A stretch of 64,000 nt of DNA from Citrus sinensis (GCF_022201045.2 NC_068564.1:19807001-19871000); one strand, 5' to 3'; counted from the first letter of the stretch, positions 42,785-56,290 are shown. Numbers and translations: made by a program. The notes: generated by a model from the letters alone, not told the origin.

Positions 42785-45700
42785 CTATGATAGCACCACA
42801 TTGCATGTTGGCATATGGCTCTTCGCCGGTGATGATTTCCCACATTGCCATACCAAATGAGTAAACATCAACCTAGACAAAGAAAAGAAAGCTTAAATGA
42901 TGTTATCACCATATAGGCTTCCACACTTATATTTGCTTCTATTATGATTATTCGAAAAAAAGAGAAAACAAAGCCTCACCTTTTCAGAGACCCTATTGTT
43001 GCTGCCATTCAATAGCGCTGGTGCCATCCACAGAAGGGTTCCACGCACGCCACCGGATACAAGTGTATTGCATTTAATTCTTGGCAAACCAAAATCTCCA
43101 ACCTGCAAAAGCAGGTAAGTTAATTCTGAGTGAAATATGCTATTCTTCCAATCATTTTATGCTCGCAGATTAAAAGATCCCAAGACATTAGTCTATGTAT
43201 GCTTTTAGTAACAGCATTTAATTAATCACATGTCAAGAGCAAGGGTGTTTGCAAGTGTTGACACAAAATAGAAGAAGGCCATATTCAATATTATCTAAGT
43301 TTTTGCCATCTTGAAAATCGGTCGTTGGGGATACCGCAAATTTACAAGAAAATAGTCACACTTCAAATCAAAATGCACGATATTCTTCATATGTAAATAT
43401 TCGATGCCAAAAGCAGCATCCATCATGAGCATTACCTTTTTCCAGCGATCAAGTATTCTGCAGGAATAGTTTTAAAGACTGTGAATCTACTCCCTGTTTG
43501 AGATACAAGGGAAAATAAGATATGCTAGTCGACTCACCTGTCCTTCCTTGCAAGGACATGCCTCAGTGATCCATTCACCATATATTCAGTTACAGTGGCC
43601 ATTGTTCCTCCAGATCCATTGGAAACGACACCAAAAAATGCTACTACATTTGGATGGTAAAGATTTGATATGATATGCGCCTCTCTCCAGAAGTCTTTAA
43701 TCTATATATTTACGTCCCAAAAAAAAAAAATTGTGATTGGTAACGACCAATTTGTGAGCTCCCGTGCATCGACTTCCCATCTCTTTGTACAAAAGGTTGT
43801 GTGAAATTTTGTATTTTTAACTAGTCCATATTTAGAAAAATAAGGATGTCAACACAAGCAAAGTACTATGTATTTTATCTAGTGTGGATGGGCATGCAAC
43901 TCTTTGTGCAAAGAGTTACTGGAAGAAGGAACATTGCAAACTCCAACGCACATCTGCACTAGATTATGCCTCTCTCTATATATAATGAAGATATATACTA
44001 AAGAGTGGGATTTTAACTATTCTGATCTTAAAAAGTCCAAAAGGTAGGATATAATCTTGAAGTGTCATCTTACATGCATGCTTTTATTAAACGAAAAAAA
44101 AAAGTGTTTAAGCATTTTAGAGCAAAAATTTTCTATAACTTGTTTCTGATTTTCCACAACTGAAATGTGTAATGCATATTAACAAAATTAAATTGTACAA
44201 ATATGAATATCTTGATAAGAGTATCTTGAGTAGAAGGAAAGAGAAGACCCACCAACCGTTCTTGCTCTGATGATCTGCCCAAAAAACAACTCTTTTTGAT
44301 TCTCTTAATGGCAATATCTGTTCCCCTCCATTTTCCACGATAGACAGTTCCAAATGTACCGGAACCTAACTCTTCCAATTCTTCAAGGTCACCGTCCTTG
44401 ATTATCTGCAGATAAGAATATGAATAATGCATTTAATTCAACATATACAGATTTTCACAAAAGTTTATCATAAATTAATTAAAATGGTTGTCATAAACCT
44501 TCAAACCGTAAATGCCAGCTTCCATTTCAGCCATTGTGGCATCACTAATAGATTCATCCACGTCTCTGCCATCACCTCTGACATCCTAGGAAAGATAGGA
44601 TTTCAGCTCATATCAATCAGCAAAGCCATTTTAATAATGGAACAAATCAACAAACAATAGGGAAAATGTCAAGTGCTACCTCAAGGCCAGAATCTGAATG
44701 GGCACTCTCAGTTTCAGTTACCATAGGAGATGGATAATCATCACTTACATCATCTTGTTCAAATGGCACAACCGATGAGGAGGAGGGAATTCCTGGAGGT
44801 ATACTATCAGTTAGATCTTCCACAATGAGCACATTGTGTTCATAATCATTTTCTGACTGTACAACTTGTGCACGGACGGCAATTCTAGGATTTTGTCCCT
44901 CATTTGATCGTCTTATAAATATCATTTCAGCCCCGTAGGTATAATAAATTCTGGGGTCTTCATCATTGATAGTAGCCTGTCTACTTGAAGCAGTACTTGT
45001 CAATTTCTGAGGACAACCGAAATGGCTCATATATAAGCCAGTTTAAGCTTATAATATATAAAAATTAAAAGGAAAATACTTACAGAACATGGGTTTATGC
45101 ATTCTTGATTAGCAAGCATCTTGTATGGTTCAGTTTGGGCACACAATGCAATTCTAGGCTTTCGCCCCTCAGATGATACTCTCCTGATAAATACCTTGTC
45201 AGCCCCATAGTAATATTTGTGGTCTTTGTCATTGATTGTACCCTCTCTACTTGAAGCAGGATTCATCAATTTCTGAAGACAGCATACAGAAATGACTGAA
45301 ATATATGTCTAATTTAAGAATGTATAATGATTATACTGAAATATACTTACAGAACTGGGGTTTATCCATTCTTGATTAGCAACTGCTTGAGCTGAAACAG
45401 ATAATTTTACAGAGGATCCTGGGGTAACCGGTTGACTTATCTCAGTCATTGTAGACTTCTCGTCCTTTGAAGATAGTTTTACAGAGGATCCTGGGGAAAC
45501 TGGTTGACTTATCTCAGTCAGAGCACACTTCTCATCCTTTGTAGCATTTGAGTTTTTGACCTGAAACTCAGGCATAGTTGTTATATCCAACTGGTAACCA
45601 TAAAGGTGCTCTATTATAAAACCTGCAGAACTTTCTGCAGTAGCTATTTGTAAAGAGAAAAGTGAGCTTCCTGAGTTCGCTGAATCTCGTACGGGAAGAT

Positions 45701-47252
45701 TACTGCTGGGTTGGTAGTTATCTTATTTTCAATGGCTTTATTATTTGGTGTAACCTCTTTATTTCCTATAAGGTGTTTCCAATGTGGATCAGAGGAAGCG
45801 GGGTTCCCATTCATAGCCTTGATTTCCTGAATAGTTTTAAAATTATCATTGCAGGATTCCAGCATCTTGAACAAGGGCTGATTCTGACAAGTGGTTCCTT
45901 GGTGTTTCTCATCAATTAGATTCCCTAAGTAATGAGAAAGATTATCATAATGACTTAGGGAATTCACATGGTCGCAAAGAAATTTGTCCATAACACAAGG
46001 ATTATCATTTCCATTGCCATCACATGGCCAGTCCACATAAAAATGTGCATTAGAATTGAAAGGATCTATACGCTGAGAAGAAAAAGTAGTTACAGGAACG
46101 GATGGAATCAATGACTTGCCTGCCACACGGATTGGAGGTAATCTATTAGCATTATTTGAAAACATCCCACCCAGATTTGAGGAGTTTGGACTATGATCCT
46201 TAATTTCAGAGATGTAAGCAAATGTGGGAGAGTCTCTGCCCATTTGTGTTGTGTGACTGGCCAAAGTCTGCCCACTAGAACTTCTTTGAGGAATCGCATC
46301 TAGCATGCCGTTAACAGCAGAAACATACTGATTATCAGCATCAGTCTGTTGTGTGGTCTTTCCTCCTAAAGAATTTGGACTGTCAGGTTCACCTAAAGAT
46401 ACGAGAAATATCCGCAGTCTTTGAGAACCCCCAATTCTTTCCAGCTCTTGATATTCTTCTATCATATGATGGAGATCCTCATCAGGGCAAACAGATATAA
46501 GTGCATCGAGATCCTCACCAGGGAGCTGATACTTGATTGTATGAGGTTGATTACAAATTGCTGATGTTTTCCTCATTAATTCCTCCCAAGTAAGACTTTT
46601 CCTTACGGATATAATTCGTGTCTCCCCACCTACATATCTAAGCTTCCCATTACTGGGCCTGGGAAATATTCTTCCCCCAAAGCTGCAAAGAAATTTCATT
46701 TTTCTAGTAAAAGGACTTTCTGCATAACCTGGTCCGCAAGGATGATAAGACTGAGGAGACTCCACAACATAAACAGGGGAACCGGACAATTCTGTTGCAA
46801 CTTGATCACAATGATTTTCATAAAAAAAATATACCTGAATTTTGTCCAACAGCACCATATTGCAGCTGGCATCTGCTTAGATTATCAGGATAATTATTTT
46901 TCTTTGCTTCAACCGCATATCCAAAAGTGCCAGCAAAATCCGAGGCATTTGCATTGCCTTTGTTGTCCATCCTCCTTAACCCGACAATGCCATTAAGATC
47001 CCCGCAAACTACCTGATGGTTCTGGTTGATATTAACACCCGCTTGGATTGTCTGGAGATACTTTCCATCATTCATGACCGTTATTCTTCTTACAGCAACA
47101 CGATCCCTTAGAAACTCTGAAGAAAATTCCTCACCTGTCCGCAGACAAACATTGTTTACGCTTCTTTCCGCATCAACTCTGTTGCTTGACACAACGTTTC
47201 TTCTATTGCTGCACAACGGCTGGCCTGAAGTGCTTGGATCCTCTCTTGTCAT
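42785..47252 (-). pseudogene. PB1-domain Raf-like MAPKKK, decayed
   Basis: Minus-strand relative of plant PB1-Raf-like kinases (RAF18/At1g79570 type). The large first coding exon (47252-45351) holds an N-terminal region with EFLRDRVAVRRI, a PB1 domain (KMKFLCSFGGRIFPRP, GKLRYVGGETRII, PGEDLDALISVCPDEDL, 46700-46395) and a long low-complexity middle. Further exons: 45272-45084, 45006-44680, 44585-44499, 44405-44253 (P-loop [13 protein letters not shown] and AIK), 43701-43538, 43457-43310, 43102-42980 (DFG) and 42872-42785. Defects: a frame break at an eight-T run near 46825; another near 45645 (stop after HFSLYK while the frame resumes as IATAESSAG); the donor after 43310 reads AAG-AT instead of GT; the catalytic-loop Asn is Tyr (HFDLKCDY); the APE Glu is Ala (MAPALL); the final C-lobe exon is missing. 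It cannot encode an active kinase. Confidence 0.85.
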
Positions 47253-48120
47253 GGTATCAAAAGAGATATTATTTTCTTTATAGCTTCATATTAGCAAGAA
47301 CGGCAAAATGATAAGCCGTACTTCCTTAATTGCCATAAAAAACTAAACTAATTGATGGCATCAAATGCATAACTTATGATACCCGGTTCAAGATGCACCA
47401 AGAACAGTAAAATCCTCACTACATATACAAAGTTGCTGGTTTGTTTCTTATAAAACCTTGAGCTATTGACTCACAAAGGCTCTACAATTATCATGCCTAA
47501 CAACACCAACTCTCTTCGAAAATCAAATTATTTATATAGACCAAAAAAAAATAGTTCTTTTCTTTGCTCAATCCTCCTTTATTTTAGCAAAATGAAACGA
47601 AATAAATACACAACTAACCATATTCCTGCACTGTCCACATATTCGTCAAATATTAAACATCCATTTCAAGAAATTCCTTGTGGAAACATAAGAAGTTCGT
47701 TAATTATTCAAGAATTTGCATGGAAGAAACAGTCAGAGCAACCGAATAAACCATCATTATTGACAAATGATAGTACGTTAAAACTATATGCAAATAATTA
47801 AATTAGAAAAACAAACATTATGACACAACATTCGAAGGGCACATTATACTTATTTTGCATCCAATAAAAAAAGGGATCAAAATGGATAAAATTGGACAAA
47901 GAAAAAGAATGATGAAATGGGTACCTGTTAGTTTTTCGAAATTCGTCGTTTAATTAAAAATGAAAGGTTGGTGCTTTTAGACATCAAGTGTTTGGGATCA
48001 AAGCAAATAAACCCAAAAGAAAAGTAGAGTTAAAATTTGGTTTTGTTTTGTGAATTTGGTGAAGACAGACAGACAGAGGGAGGGAGGTAGGAGAGAGGGA
48101 GACTTTGCTTAAAATAACGC
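47253..48120 (-). promoter_or_regulatory. 5' leader, leader intron and CT-rich promoter of the kinase remnant
   Basis: On the minus strand a CT-rich block (CCCTCTGTCTGTCTGTC, about 48085-48060) leads into a T-rich untranslated stretch ending CTAACAG at about 47931, followed by a GTACCC donor. An intron would run to an AG shortly before the ATG at 47252 (for example GCTAATATGAAG near 47285). Related kinases also have a 5' untranslated exon. Plus-strand short frames here (47466-47801) are not supported. Confidence 0.45.
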
Positions 48121-49095
48121 GGGCATAACTGCAAACTAACTAATGATTTTTCCCTCCCTCTTTCCCTCGTAAAGAAAATTATAAATTGCTGAAAAAAAAA
48201 TCATCCTATATTTATGATTTTTCCGCCTCTGGACACGCAGGCTAATAAAACATAGGAGGATTAGAGACAGGTTTAAGCATGAAACGTGGAAAAGTTCATT
48301 TAAAATTTAAGACTTAATTTTAATTTAATTATACTACAACATCCTATTAATAAATGAAATTGAATTGAATAACATTAAATCTAATAATGCTTTTGTTCAA
48401 TTTCAATTGAATTTGATTTGTATTATTAATTAATTTTATATTATTTTAAATTATAAATTAATTAAAAGTTATTATTTAAATCTGAATTGAATTTATAATA
48501 TTATTTATTGTAATGTTTTTTCCTGACATTTTCTTATAATTATTAGCGCTATACACAAATGTTATAATCAAACGTAATAAAATTTATTTAATATACTTCA
48601 ATTTAATGAATTAGTTCGCTTAAAAAAAAAAGAAAATACTATAATTTATTTTAAAAAAAATTTGGTTGATTTATATTTGATGCTTGAATAAGCTACTTAA
48701 AAATATTTTGCAATTCATTAGTAATTTTTTTTTGCTTAATATGGTAGAAGACTTGTAATCATTCGATGTTGATGTTTGTCATGGATTGTCACTTTATTTT
48801 TCACATCGAAACAGTAAATGTATACATATGAAATATATACAAATAAGCATAAACATATGCTGAAAACGTAAAATATGCAGCAACGTGTTGTGGCCCCTTA
48901 CTCAAATGATCGTAATCTGAGTTGTACAAAATCTGACCTAAACCTGAGAGTAACAGGGTAATTAATCTGAAAATAATAAGCTTGCGCGTGCCTTAGAATT
49001 TTATAATTATAAATTACTGCTTGCATATAGATATAAACATATAAACTTCATAATGTACATAATGCATGAGTAACCATGACAGTTTATTCATATCT
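48121..49095. other. AT-rich intergenic, no gene seen
   Basis: Upstream region of the kinase remnant with long A/T runs. No gene, RNA or terminal repeats recognised. Confidence 0.55.
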
Positions 49096-49099
49096 TGCC

Positions 49100-49265
49100 T
49101 TCAAGGTGTGTGACGTGTGGGAGAAGTACTAAGGAGATTTTAAATCACTTGTTTCGCCATTGTGATGTTGCTTCTAAATTGTGGGGAATATTATGCAAAG
49201 AAGCAAAGTTATGTTAGGCTATTTATTCTGAAGCTTTGTTAATCGAGTGCATTTGCTTTTGGGAA
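49100..49265 (+). pseudogene. zf-RVT fragment of a LINE
   Basis: The plus strand reads CVTCGRSTKEILNHLFRHC then DVASKLWGILCKEAKL, matching the zinc-binding reverse-transcriptase domain (C-x2-C ... H-x3-H-x-C type: here HLFRHC) found near the end of plant LINE ORF2. A stop follows LWGILCKEAKLC. No other LINE parts were seen nearby. Confidence 0.6.
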
Positions 49266-49269
49266 AGGG

Positions 49270-52200
49270 AGGAAACCTACTTGTTAGGAATTTCATTGCA
49301 TGGATATTGATAATTCTATGACAACATCAATTTATATATTTGTATGTCAGCATCTTCATTCGACATATCATTGAGTTTTCTTTAGTACTGTAATTTTCTA
49401 ATTACTTAGATGATATCAAGTGTTGCAACAGTGCCTGAGAACAATAACAGATACATGCAAATTAGGGTTTAATGTATTATATGTTTGTGGATGGAAGGAT
49501 CATGTTTTTATCTACGAATATCTTAAAAATGCAACAAATATATTAATAATGAGAGAAGTTAAACTGTTATAAAGTTGTTAAGCTTAGAGTTCAACAAAAT
49601 AACTCCCAAAAGCAAAAGATCTATTAAGCTTAATAAATCACAAAAGTTTCATGTCCCAAATATACATGTCAATAGTCCTTCTAAGACTAAGGACACCAAG
49701 TGATAAGAGCAGCTTTGCCAAAATCCATTACGAGTTAGATCTATTAATTTTTTGGAAATTGCAATAAATTATAATGACTATAAAACTCAATAAACAAACT
49801 AAAAACTCAATAAACAAACTAACTTTTTCATATAGAGAAATAGACATGAGTACAAGCTTATTTGCATTTAAAGGTTTCATATTTCGCAAATCAATTACAA
49901 ATACTCATGTTCTTATTATAGGAATGCACCTTCTTTATCATCACTTAGTAAAACTTCACATATCACATCACATAATGAGCCTAAATCACTTGTTGGCGAC
50001 CTATTCTACATAATACATATATCAATCTCGAAGGAAATGCCACATATACCAGAAGGCTCCATGTAACAATATAAGTGTCTATTGTGCAAGTAACAAGCTC
50101 ATTACTATAACACCCAAAATCTAACATGTATGGAGCACGTAAAAAAAGAGGTTACTCACAAATTTGAATTCGTTACACAAAAATCTCAAACTGAAATATC
50201 TCAAATTTTATTAATCAAATCGACAAATCCACAAGTCTAATAGTAAACATTTTCTTGCGAAAACATAAATATAACAAAAGTTCCAAAACTCTCCAAATAC
50301 AAGTTCATAAGATAAACAAAATTAAAGGAAATAGAAATTCATTCTTCTCATATTCAACTAGCAAAAGTAAATCTCTATCTCTAAAGATAAGCACGCCTCT
50401 CAACAAATTACTCAATAGCAAAAAGTAATGATGAGAGAGAAGTTGTCAACTCGAAAAGTAAAACTATTCCCAATGAACTAGAGTTATTAGGTACCAAATG
50501 TATTGCAAGTTTTACTTTTCTTATCGAAACATATCTGAAAAACATAAGTTTTAAAAAATTATATATTATAACAGAAGGACACAATTCATAAGTGATTCAA
50601 AATATCAAAAGCACAATTAACCATGAAAACAAATCTTATAACATGTATACATATAAAAAAAAAAGGTTAGTTCATGTCACACAATGTTACCTATACTCCT
50701 AATGACCTAGCCAAAAAAAGAATAAGAGCCACAATAACATTTGCACATTTAGAACAAAAACCTAGCATTGGTCTAGGACATATATATTGTATAATACGAT
50801 TAGAATCATAATCAGAATGGTTATGGACAATGTGCCAAAATATTTAAATTTATTTTTCATATGCAACGACTTGCACGTGGCATTTTGTACAGTATGTGTC
50901 GCTTCGTGGCATTTTAACCCTTGAGAGGTGGGCCTTATACAGCCTCAAGAGGCGACCCCCACATAAATTTTCTTAAATAATCTTAATCGAATATGTGAAC
51001 AAAGCATTCATATCGGATTCATAAATATCATAATAATGATTTAGGCTTGCAAGCATTTTATGGATAATTTCATAAAAGATAATAATTTAACAAAACAAAT
51101 CACACATTTAAAGACATTTATAATATTTTGTTAAAACCATAAAATAATATAATTTTCAGATTTGAGAACATTTAAATTAACTAATTTTGTTATGAAAATC
51201 AATTAATTTTTAAAAATTATAAAACACATGTACTTATAATAGAATCAAAATAATCATACATATTCAACATATTAGGAATGAAGTTACTTATCTTTATAAA
51301 AACAATAATCTAAATAGATCTCTAAGCCTCCAGCAGCCTCAAATACCTTAAACAAATACAAGATATAACTATTAACAACTTATTCCGATATCCTAATTTT
51401 CTAACTCATACCCGTACAAGTTTGATTTTGTGAATTATTAACCAGAACGACACAAAATTATATAGAGTTATTCTAAACATCCATGGGTGTCTCTCCCAAA
51501 ATTTTTAAGACGATCCGATGGCAAAAACATTTCCAAAACTATTTGTTTCTTGACAAGTTCAAAATTGTCTGACAATGTCTTAACTAAATAGTATAGGTTC
51601 TGATATTTCATAAAGTTTTATATTAATAAAAAAATTATGAAATTAAAACTAGGAAATTAGATACATTTACTATCCTCTATTTAAAATTTCAAAATTTTCT
51701 GAGTTCATTTGAAACTACAAATAATTTTGTGAATTTGGTCATTCTGCTAATCATAGTTTTCTAGTGCAACAGTGTTTGTCTCGAAAATCCATATAAAATC
51801 ATAAATAAGGTCAAAACTTATGAAATAAAATTTATTCAAAGAGCCCTACATGTCTAGTTTATAGAAAGTTAAGATTTTTCTCAAGAATCATTTTTAAAAT
51901 ATACGTTTTATTATAAGATCTTTATCCTGTTAAAAAATTGTTCAGTGTGTTTATTGTGTCATGAGTTAACTAAAAAGACTTAATAATAAACTAATGCACT
52001 AAATAAAACTTAAACACATCATAAATCACCCACAAAGGCCTATAACATTCTAAAATCATGAAAAAAAACTAGACTCCTAATAGAACACAAAGGTAAGAAA
52101 TCTAATAGAGCACAGGAAGGGTAAGAGTTAACAACCATTAAAATCATCTCCTAAGCAACAATTTGAATCCTAAGATATGAGCAGAGTGATGACCAACTAT

Positions 52201-53959
52201 GAAAAAAGGTTGTTGTGAATTTAGAGTTATGAAAGAGGAACAAAAGCTATGAATTTATAGGAAATTATTGGAAACCGTATTTATTTTGGAAAGAATAAAT
52301 GTTTTCCAAAATTATCTTATGAATCCTAATTAGAGATAAAACAATCTTTATTAATAAGGAAAGAAAGTTTCTACATGTAAGAATTATTTTCGTCTCGTAA
52401 TTCTTTAAGAATTATTTTCCTCTCATATTTCTTTTTTTTTTCCCTAAGAACGTTGGGTATTACGTTACAACTTCACCTATCATTTTCATAGGTACATATC
52501 CTAAATGTGGCACTTTACACCATGCATGACACTTTACGGCTCCATATGTGGTCTTCGTACATCAATCCATAAAATTTAACATAATAACAAACTTTATGAA
52601 TCATAAACTATAATTATGATTAAAAAACATAATTTTCTTTTTTCATATGAAGACTTATAAGAAACATTTATATGTTCATACTTACTCCAAAACCTACCTC
52701 AAACACATTCTCAAATACACTTGACAAAAACTTCCATAAAGTATATATCAAAATGATCTTTCTAAAAATCAGACAAATATATATGTTCATTGTAGTCTTA
52801 GTTAAGTCTAGTTTACTTACCTCTTGAAGGTTACATTAATAAGCTTAATCTCGTAAACTAATCAGTGTAACTTAACATCGATTTTGAACTCACGCCAACA
52901 TCATCATGTGCATATATAATTACAGACTCCATTCTCATCAAGGAGTCATATCTTATAACCATCTATATCTTGATATTCCTTTTTTCACAATAGTAGAAAG
53001 TTACTGATTAGCCCTTACTTTTTTTTATTAAATAAAATACTAACTCAAAAATGATGACATTTTTTAGGGCTTAAATGGACTCATAAGCACATAGGTAGTA
53101 AAAATTTCAATGCCAAATTCATTTAAAATCTATTTCAAATTAAATTCAAGATTATCAAATCCTAAAATATAGAATCTAGCATTGAGGACCCTTTACTCAT
53201 CAATTTAAAACAATTAAAGTATAAGGAATTAGGGCTCCAACTTTAGATATGATAAACTAGACATTTAAAAGAGTACATTTATGTTTCATATTTTTTTGAG
53301 AAAGTTTGGTCAGTCTAAACATTTTTTTCCTTCTTAGAACATGGTAGAAATGTCAAATTTTCAGAATCTCAATGCCTAATTCAAAAATTTATTAAAAATA
53401 GAATTTAATTCATCTTCTAGTGGATCAAAATTATATGCAACCCTCAATATGTCTATTTTTACTAGATATGAATAACTTATCAAGGCATAAAATAGATAAT
53501 TTTAAATAATTTTTAAAGTGAGTGATTGTAAAAATAATTGTGCACATTTAATTAATCATCATGGCTTTCACTTAATCAATAATTCCTCAACATATAATAC
53601 CCATGAAAATCATATACTAACCTAAAGACTCAAAACTCCTAAATCTTAATCATAGAGATCAAACACAATAATTCTAAGTTTATACAAGAAATAAAGAACA
53701 CAAATTTCAAAGAAATGATATAAATAACGCAACAATTTTTGCAATTCTATGACAAAAAATCTATAAAAACTTTGGCTACTCTCTCTCTAACATCTCCTAG
53801 CCGACAACGCAACCATACAGGGGAGATAGCGCTCGATCCAAAATTTTTTCCCATTTATATCTAGGGTAGTGGGTTTGGATGGGCTGGCCATAAAAAAAGA
53901 ACTTTGGCCCAATAACAATCCTAAGCCCAAACTCAATAAGTCCAACGCTAATACATTAT
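49270..53959. other. Long AT-rich region without recognised genes
   Basis: Nearly 4.7 kb with no supported coding region. A 19-bp direct repeat AAACTCAATAAACAAACTA occurs twice around 49783-49820. A GC-rich segment at 50870-50960 (TTGCACGTGGCATTTTG, CCTTGAGAGGTGGGCC, CAGCCTCAAGAGGCGACC) and one at 52450-52560 (GGGTATTACGTTACAACTT, GGCACTTTAC) stand out and may be parts of a decayed non-coding retroelement. I found no matching LTR pair by eye. The minus-strand frame at 53787-53990 is not convincing. Confidence 0.45.
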
Positions 53960-53967
53960 TAATACTA

Positions 53968-54778
53968 AGGGTGGGGCTATTTGCACTCAAAAAATTATTT
54001 TAGACACTATAATTTTAATAAAAATATATATTACAAAAATACCCATACTATAAATTACTATTAAGGACATTTTTTTATAAGTTAATATTATACAATTGTT
54101 TTGAACATACATATAACATGCTCATTATTCATTTTTAATTATCATACTTTAAACCCTAAAACTTTTATTTTCAATATCTGAATTTAACATTTAGATGAAT
54201 AATAAGGAAATCAATATTAAAAAAATTTAATTATACAGTATGTGTGATACATTTTTTTTTAAAAATAAAATAAAAAAGTACTATGAATGAACTTTCTTTT
54301 TTACTTTCACCATTCTTCTCATATTCTTCATCTCTACATCTTCCTCCTCTCTTTTTTCTGCTTCGTCCCTTCTTCTCATCACCTTCATCTTTATGACTTC
54401 TTTCTTTTTTTGGTTAGTATCTATGGAATATAATTCTTTTTATTATATTCTCATTGCAAGTTATTTTGGGTGTAAAATTCAATATTGAACATAAATAACA
54501 AAAAAATTAATAACTAATTTTATATTAATTTTTTTTTTACAACTTGAGTTAATTATATTGTTGTAAGTACATGTTAAATCTCTTAAAATTGGTGTGTTGA
54601 ATATTTTTATTAGTGTTTTAAGTAAATAAAGTTAAATAATTTAAATAGTTTAAGTAAGGATATTTTTGAAATTTTAAAGAGTGTACAAAGTAAAACTTAA
54701 TCTTTTATAATTTGTGCATGAGTGTGTAAAGTAATAGAGTGTTCAAAGAAATATTTAGAGTGCAAATAGCCCCACCCT
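53968..54778. mobile_element. MITE with long GGGTGGGGC ends
   Basis: An 811-bp element. The left end AGGGTGGGGCTATTTGCACTC is exactly complementary to the right end GAGTGCAAATAGCCCCACCCT; imperfect pairing extends for about 55 bp. It is flanked by AATACTA (53961-53967 and 54779-54785), a 7-bp match that can be read as an 8-bp duplication with one offset base. No coding capacity. The ends and duplication length fit a hAT-type or Mutator-type MITE. Confidence 0.82.
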
Positions 54779-54785
54779 AATACTA

Positions 54786-54959
54786 ATAATGGTAGCAACA
54801 AATAACAATAACAATAATAATAAGACCGATTAACAAATACCAATAATAACAACAATAGAATCAAAATAATATTAAGAATTACTCACTTGATTGCTAAGTA
54901 TTAATTATTCATAATTCAATATCGATTCGATCCGAAATCTCTTATTGAATTGCTCATTC
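54786..54959. repeat. Fragment of the 5.5-7.4 kb dispersed repeat lead-in
   Basis: AACAATAACAATAATAATAAG, AATAACAACAATAGAATC and ATTACTCACTTGATTGCTAAGTA resemble the lead-in of dispersed repeat copies A and B (AATAGCAACAATAAAAT, ATTCACTTGATTCCCAAG). Only this part is shared. Confidence 0.45.
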
Positions 54960-54980
54960 AATGAGAATTCTCAATATTCT

Positions 54981-55060
54981 GCCTTGAAGAGGACTCGAAG
55001 CTCCACGCTCTTGAGCACGAGATTTTGAGTCTCGCATGTCTACCATTTCACCACCAAGGC
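54981..55060 (-). tRNA. trnL-CAA: Plastid-type tRNA-Leu(CAA), transferred copy
   Basis: On the minus strand an 80-nt leucine tRNA-like gene. The acceptor stem GCCTTGG pairs with TTCAAGGC (one G-T pair). The D-loop part is TGAAATGGTAGACA, the anticodon loop is ACTCAAAAT with anticodon CAA, a variable arm follows, and the T-arm is TGGAGCTTCGAGTCC. The plastid gene normally has GGTTCGA in the T-loop region; here GCTTCGA breaks a stem pair. It lacks nuclear context for expression and is best read as a non-functional plastid transfer. Confidence 0.85.
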
Positions 55061-55675
55061 ATCTTGAAAGTGAATCGTATTCTATGAAGGTGATATCTAT
55101 CTAGTGTGATGTATGGAATATATAATAAGGGTGGAGTGGAGCATTTCTAGTGATCGGTCGTGTCATATAATGATATAAGCCCCAATCGGACATCCAATTG
55201 CTTCGATTTGAATTATCTGGAGGATGCCTTATATATATTAATATTATATAAAAAAAGATAGACAATCAAACCTATTTTTCGATTCAATAGAAGCCCAAAG
55301 AGGTGAATAGGGTCCCACGAGAGAGATATAAAAAGCAGGTCCGATTACGCCTATTCCTAATCTTAAATCCTAAATGGCATCTTTCTGCCTAATATAACAT
55401 AGGTGAATGGCATCTTTCTGCCTATTCAGTGCAATCCGGTTAATCCCTCAGAGCTGATTCAATTGCATTTGTAAGAGCGGAGTTGTCAACTTCTCTTCCT
55501 CCAACAGTTTAGTCTGTGCATTCATGTGCAGCAGATTCGTTCAAAGACGATTCAATAGCAACCCCTCTTTGCAACCTATACCTCTCGCAAGATGGACAGC
55601 TCATAGCTTTACCCCCTCGATGGAGCCCGTCTATGCGGTATCCCTGCATTCCCTCAGGCTGGCCGCGTAGCACGG

Positions 55676-55966
<291 letters not shown>

Positions 55967-56290
55967 TAGAAGATCCTTGTGGCTACTCACAAGGGGAGTT
56001 CGGTTCGACCATTGGTTCGTTTAGTAGTAGGTCTCGACAGGGAAACTACAATAGCAAATTGCTAGTTCCACCACTCTTAGTGGTGAACCTTGATATCGGT
56101 TTCACTGCAAGCCTCACTCTATACTGGGTGAGGTGTAGGGATTCTAGCCAGCGGATTGCGCCTATAACAAGTTCTCCAATGAGTCGATTTGCTCACGAGA
56201 AATCCTTCTATTCTCAGTTTCGGGGTGAAACCCTATTACCAGACAGAAGAGGAGGTTTAAGAAGAGGAATAGGAGGAGGAAGAGGAAGAT

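Noticed and set aside
47466..47801. 111-codon plus-strand frame
   Set aside because: Lies antisense to the presumed leader intron of the kinase remnant; AT-rich composition and no domain.
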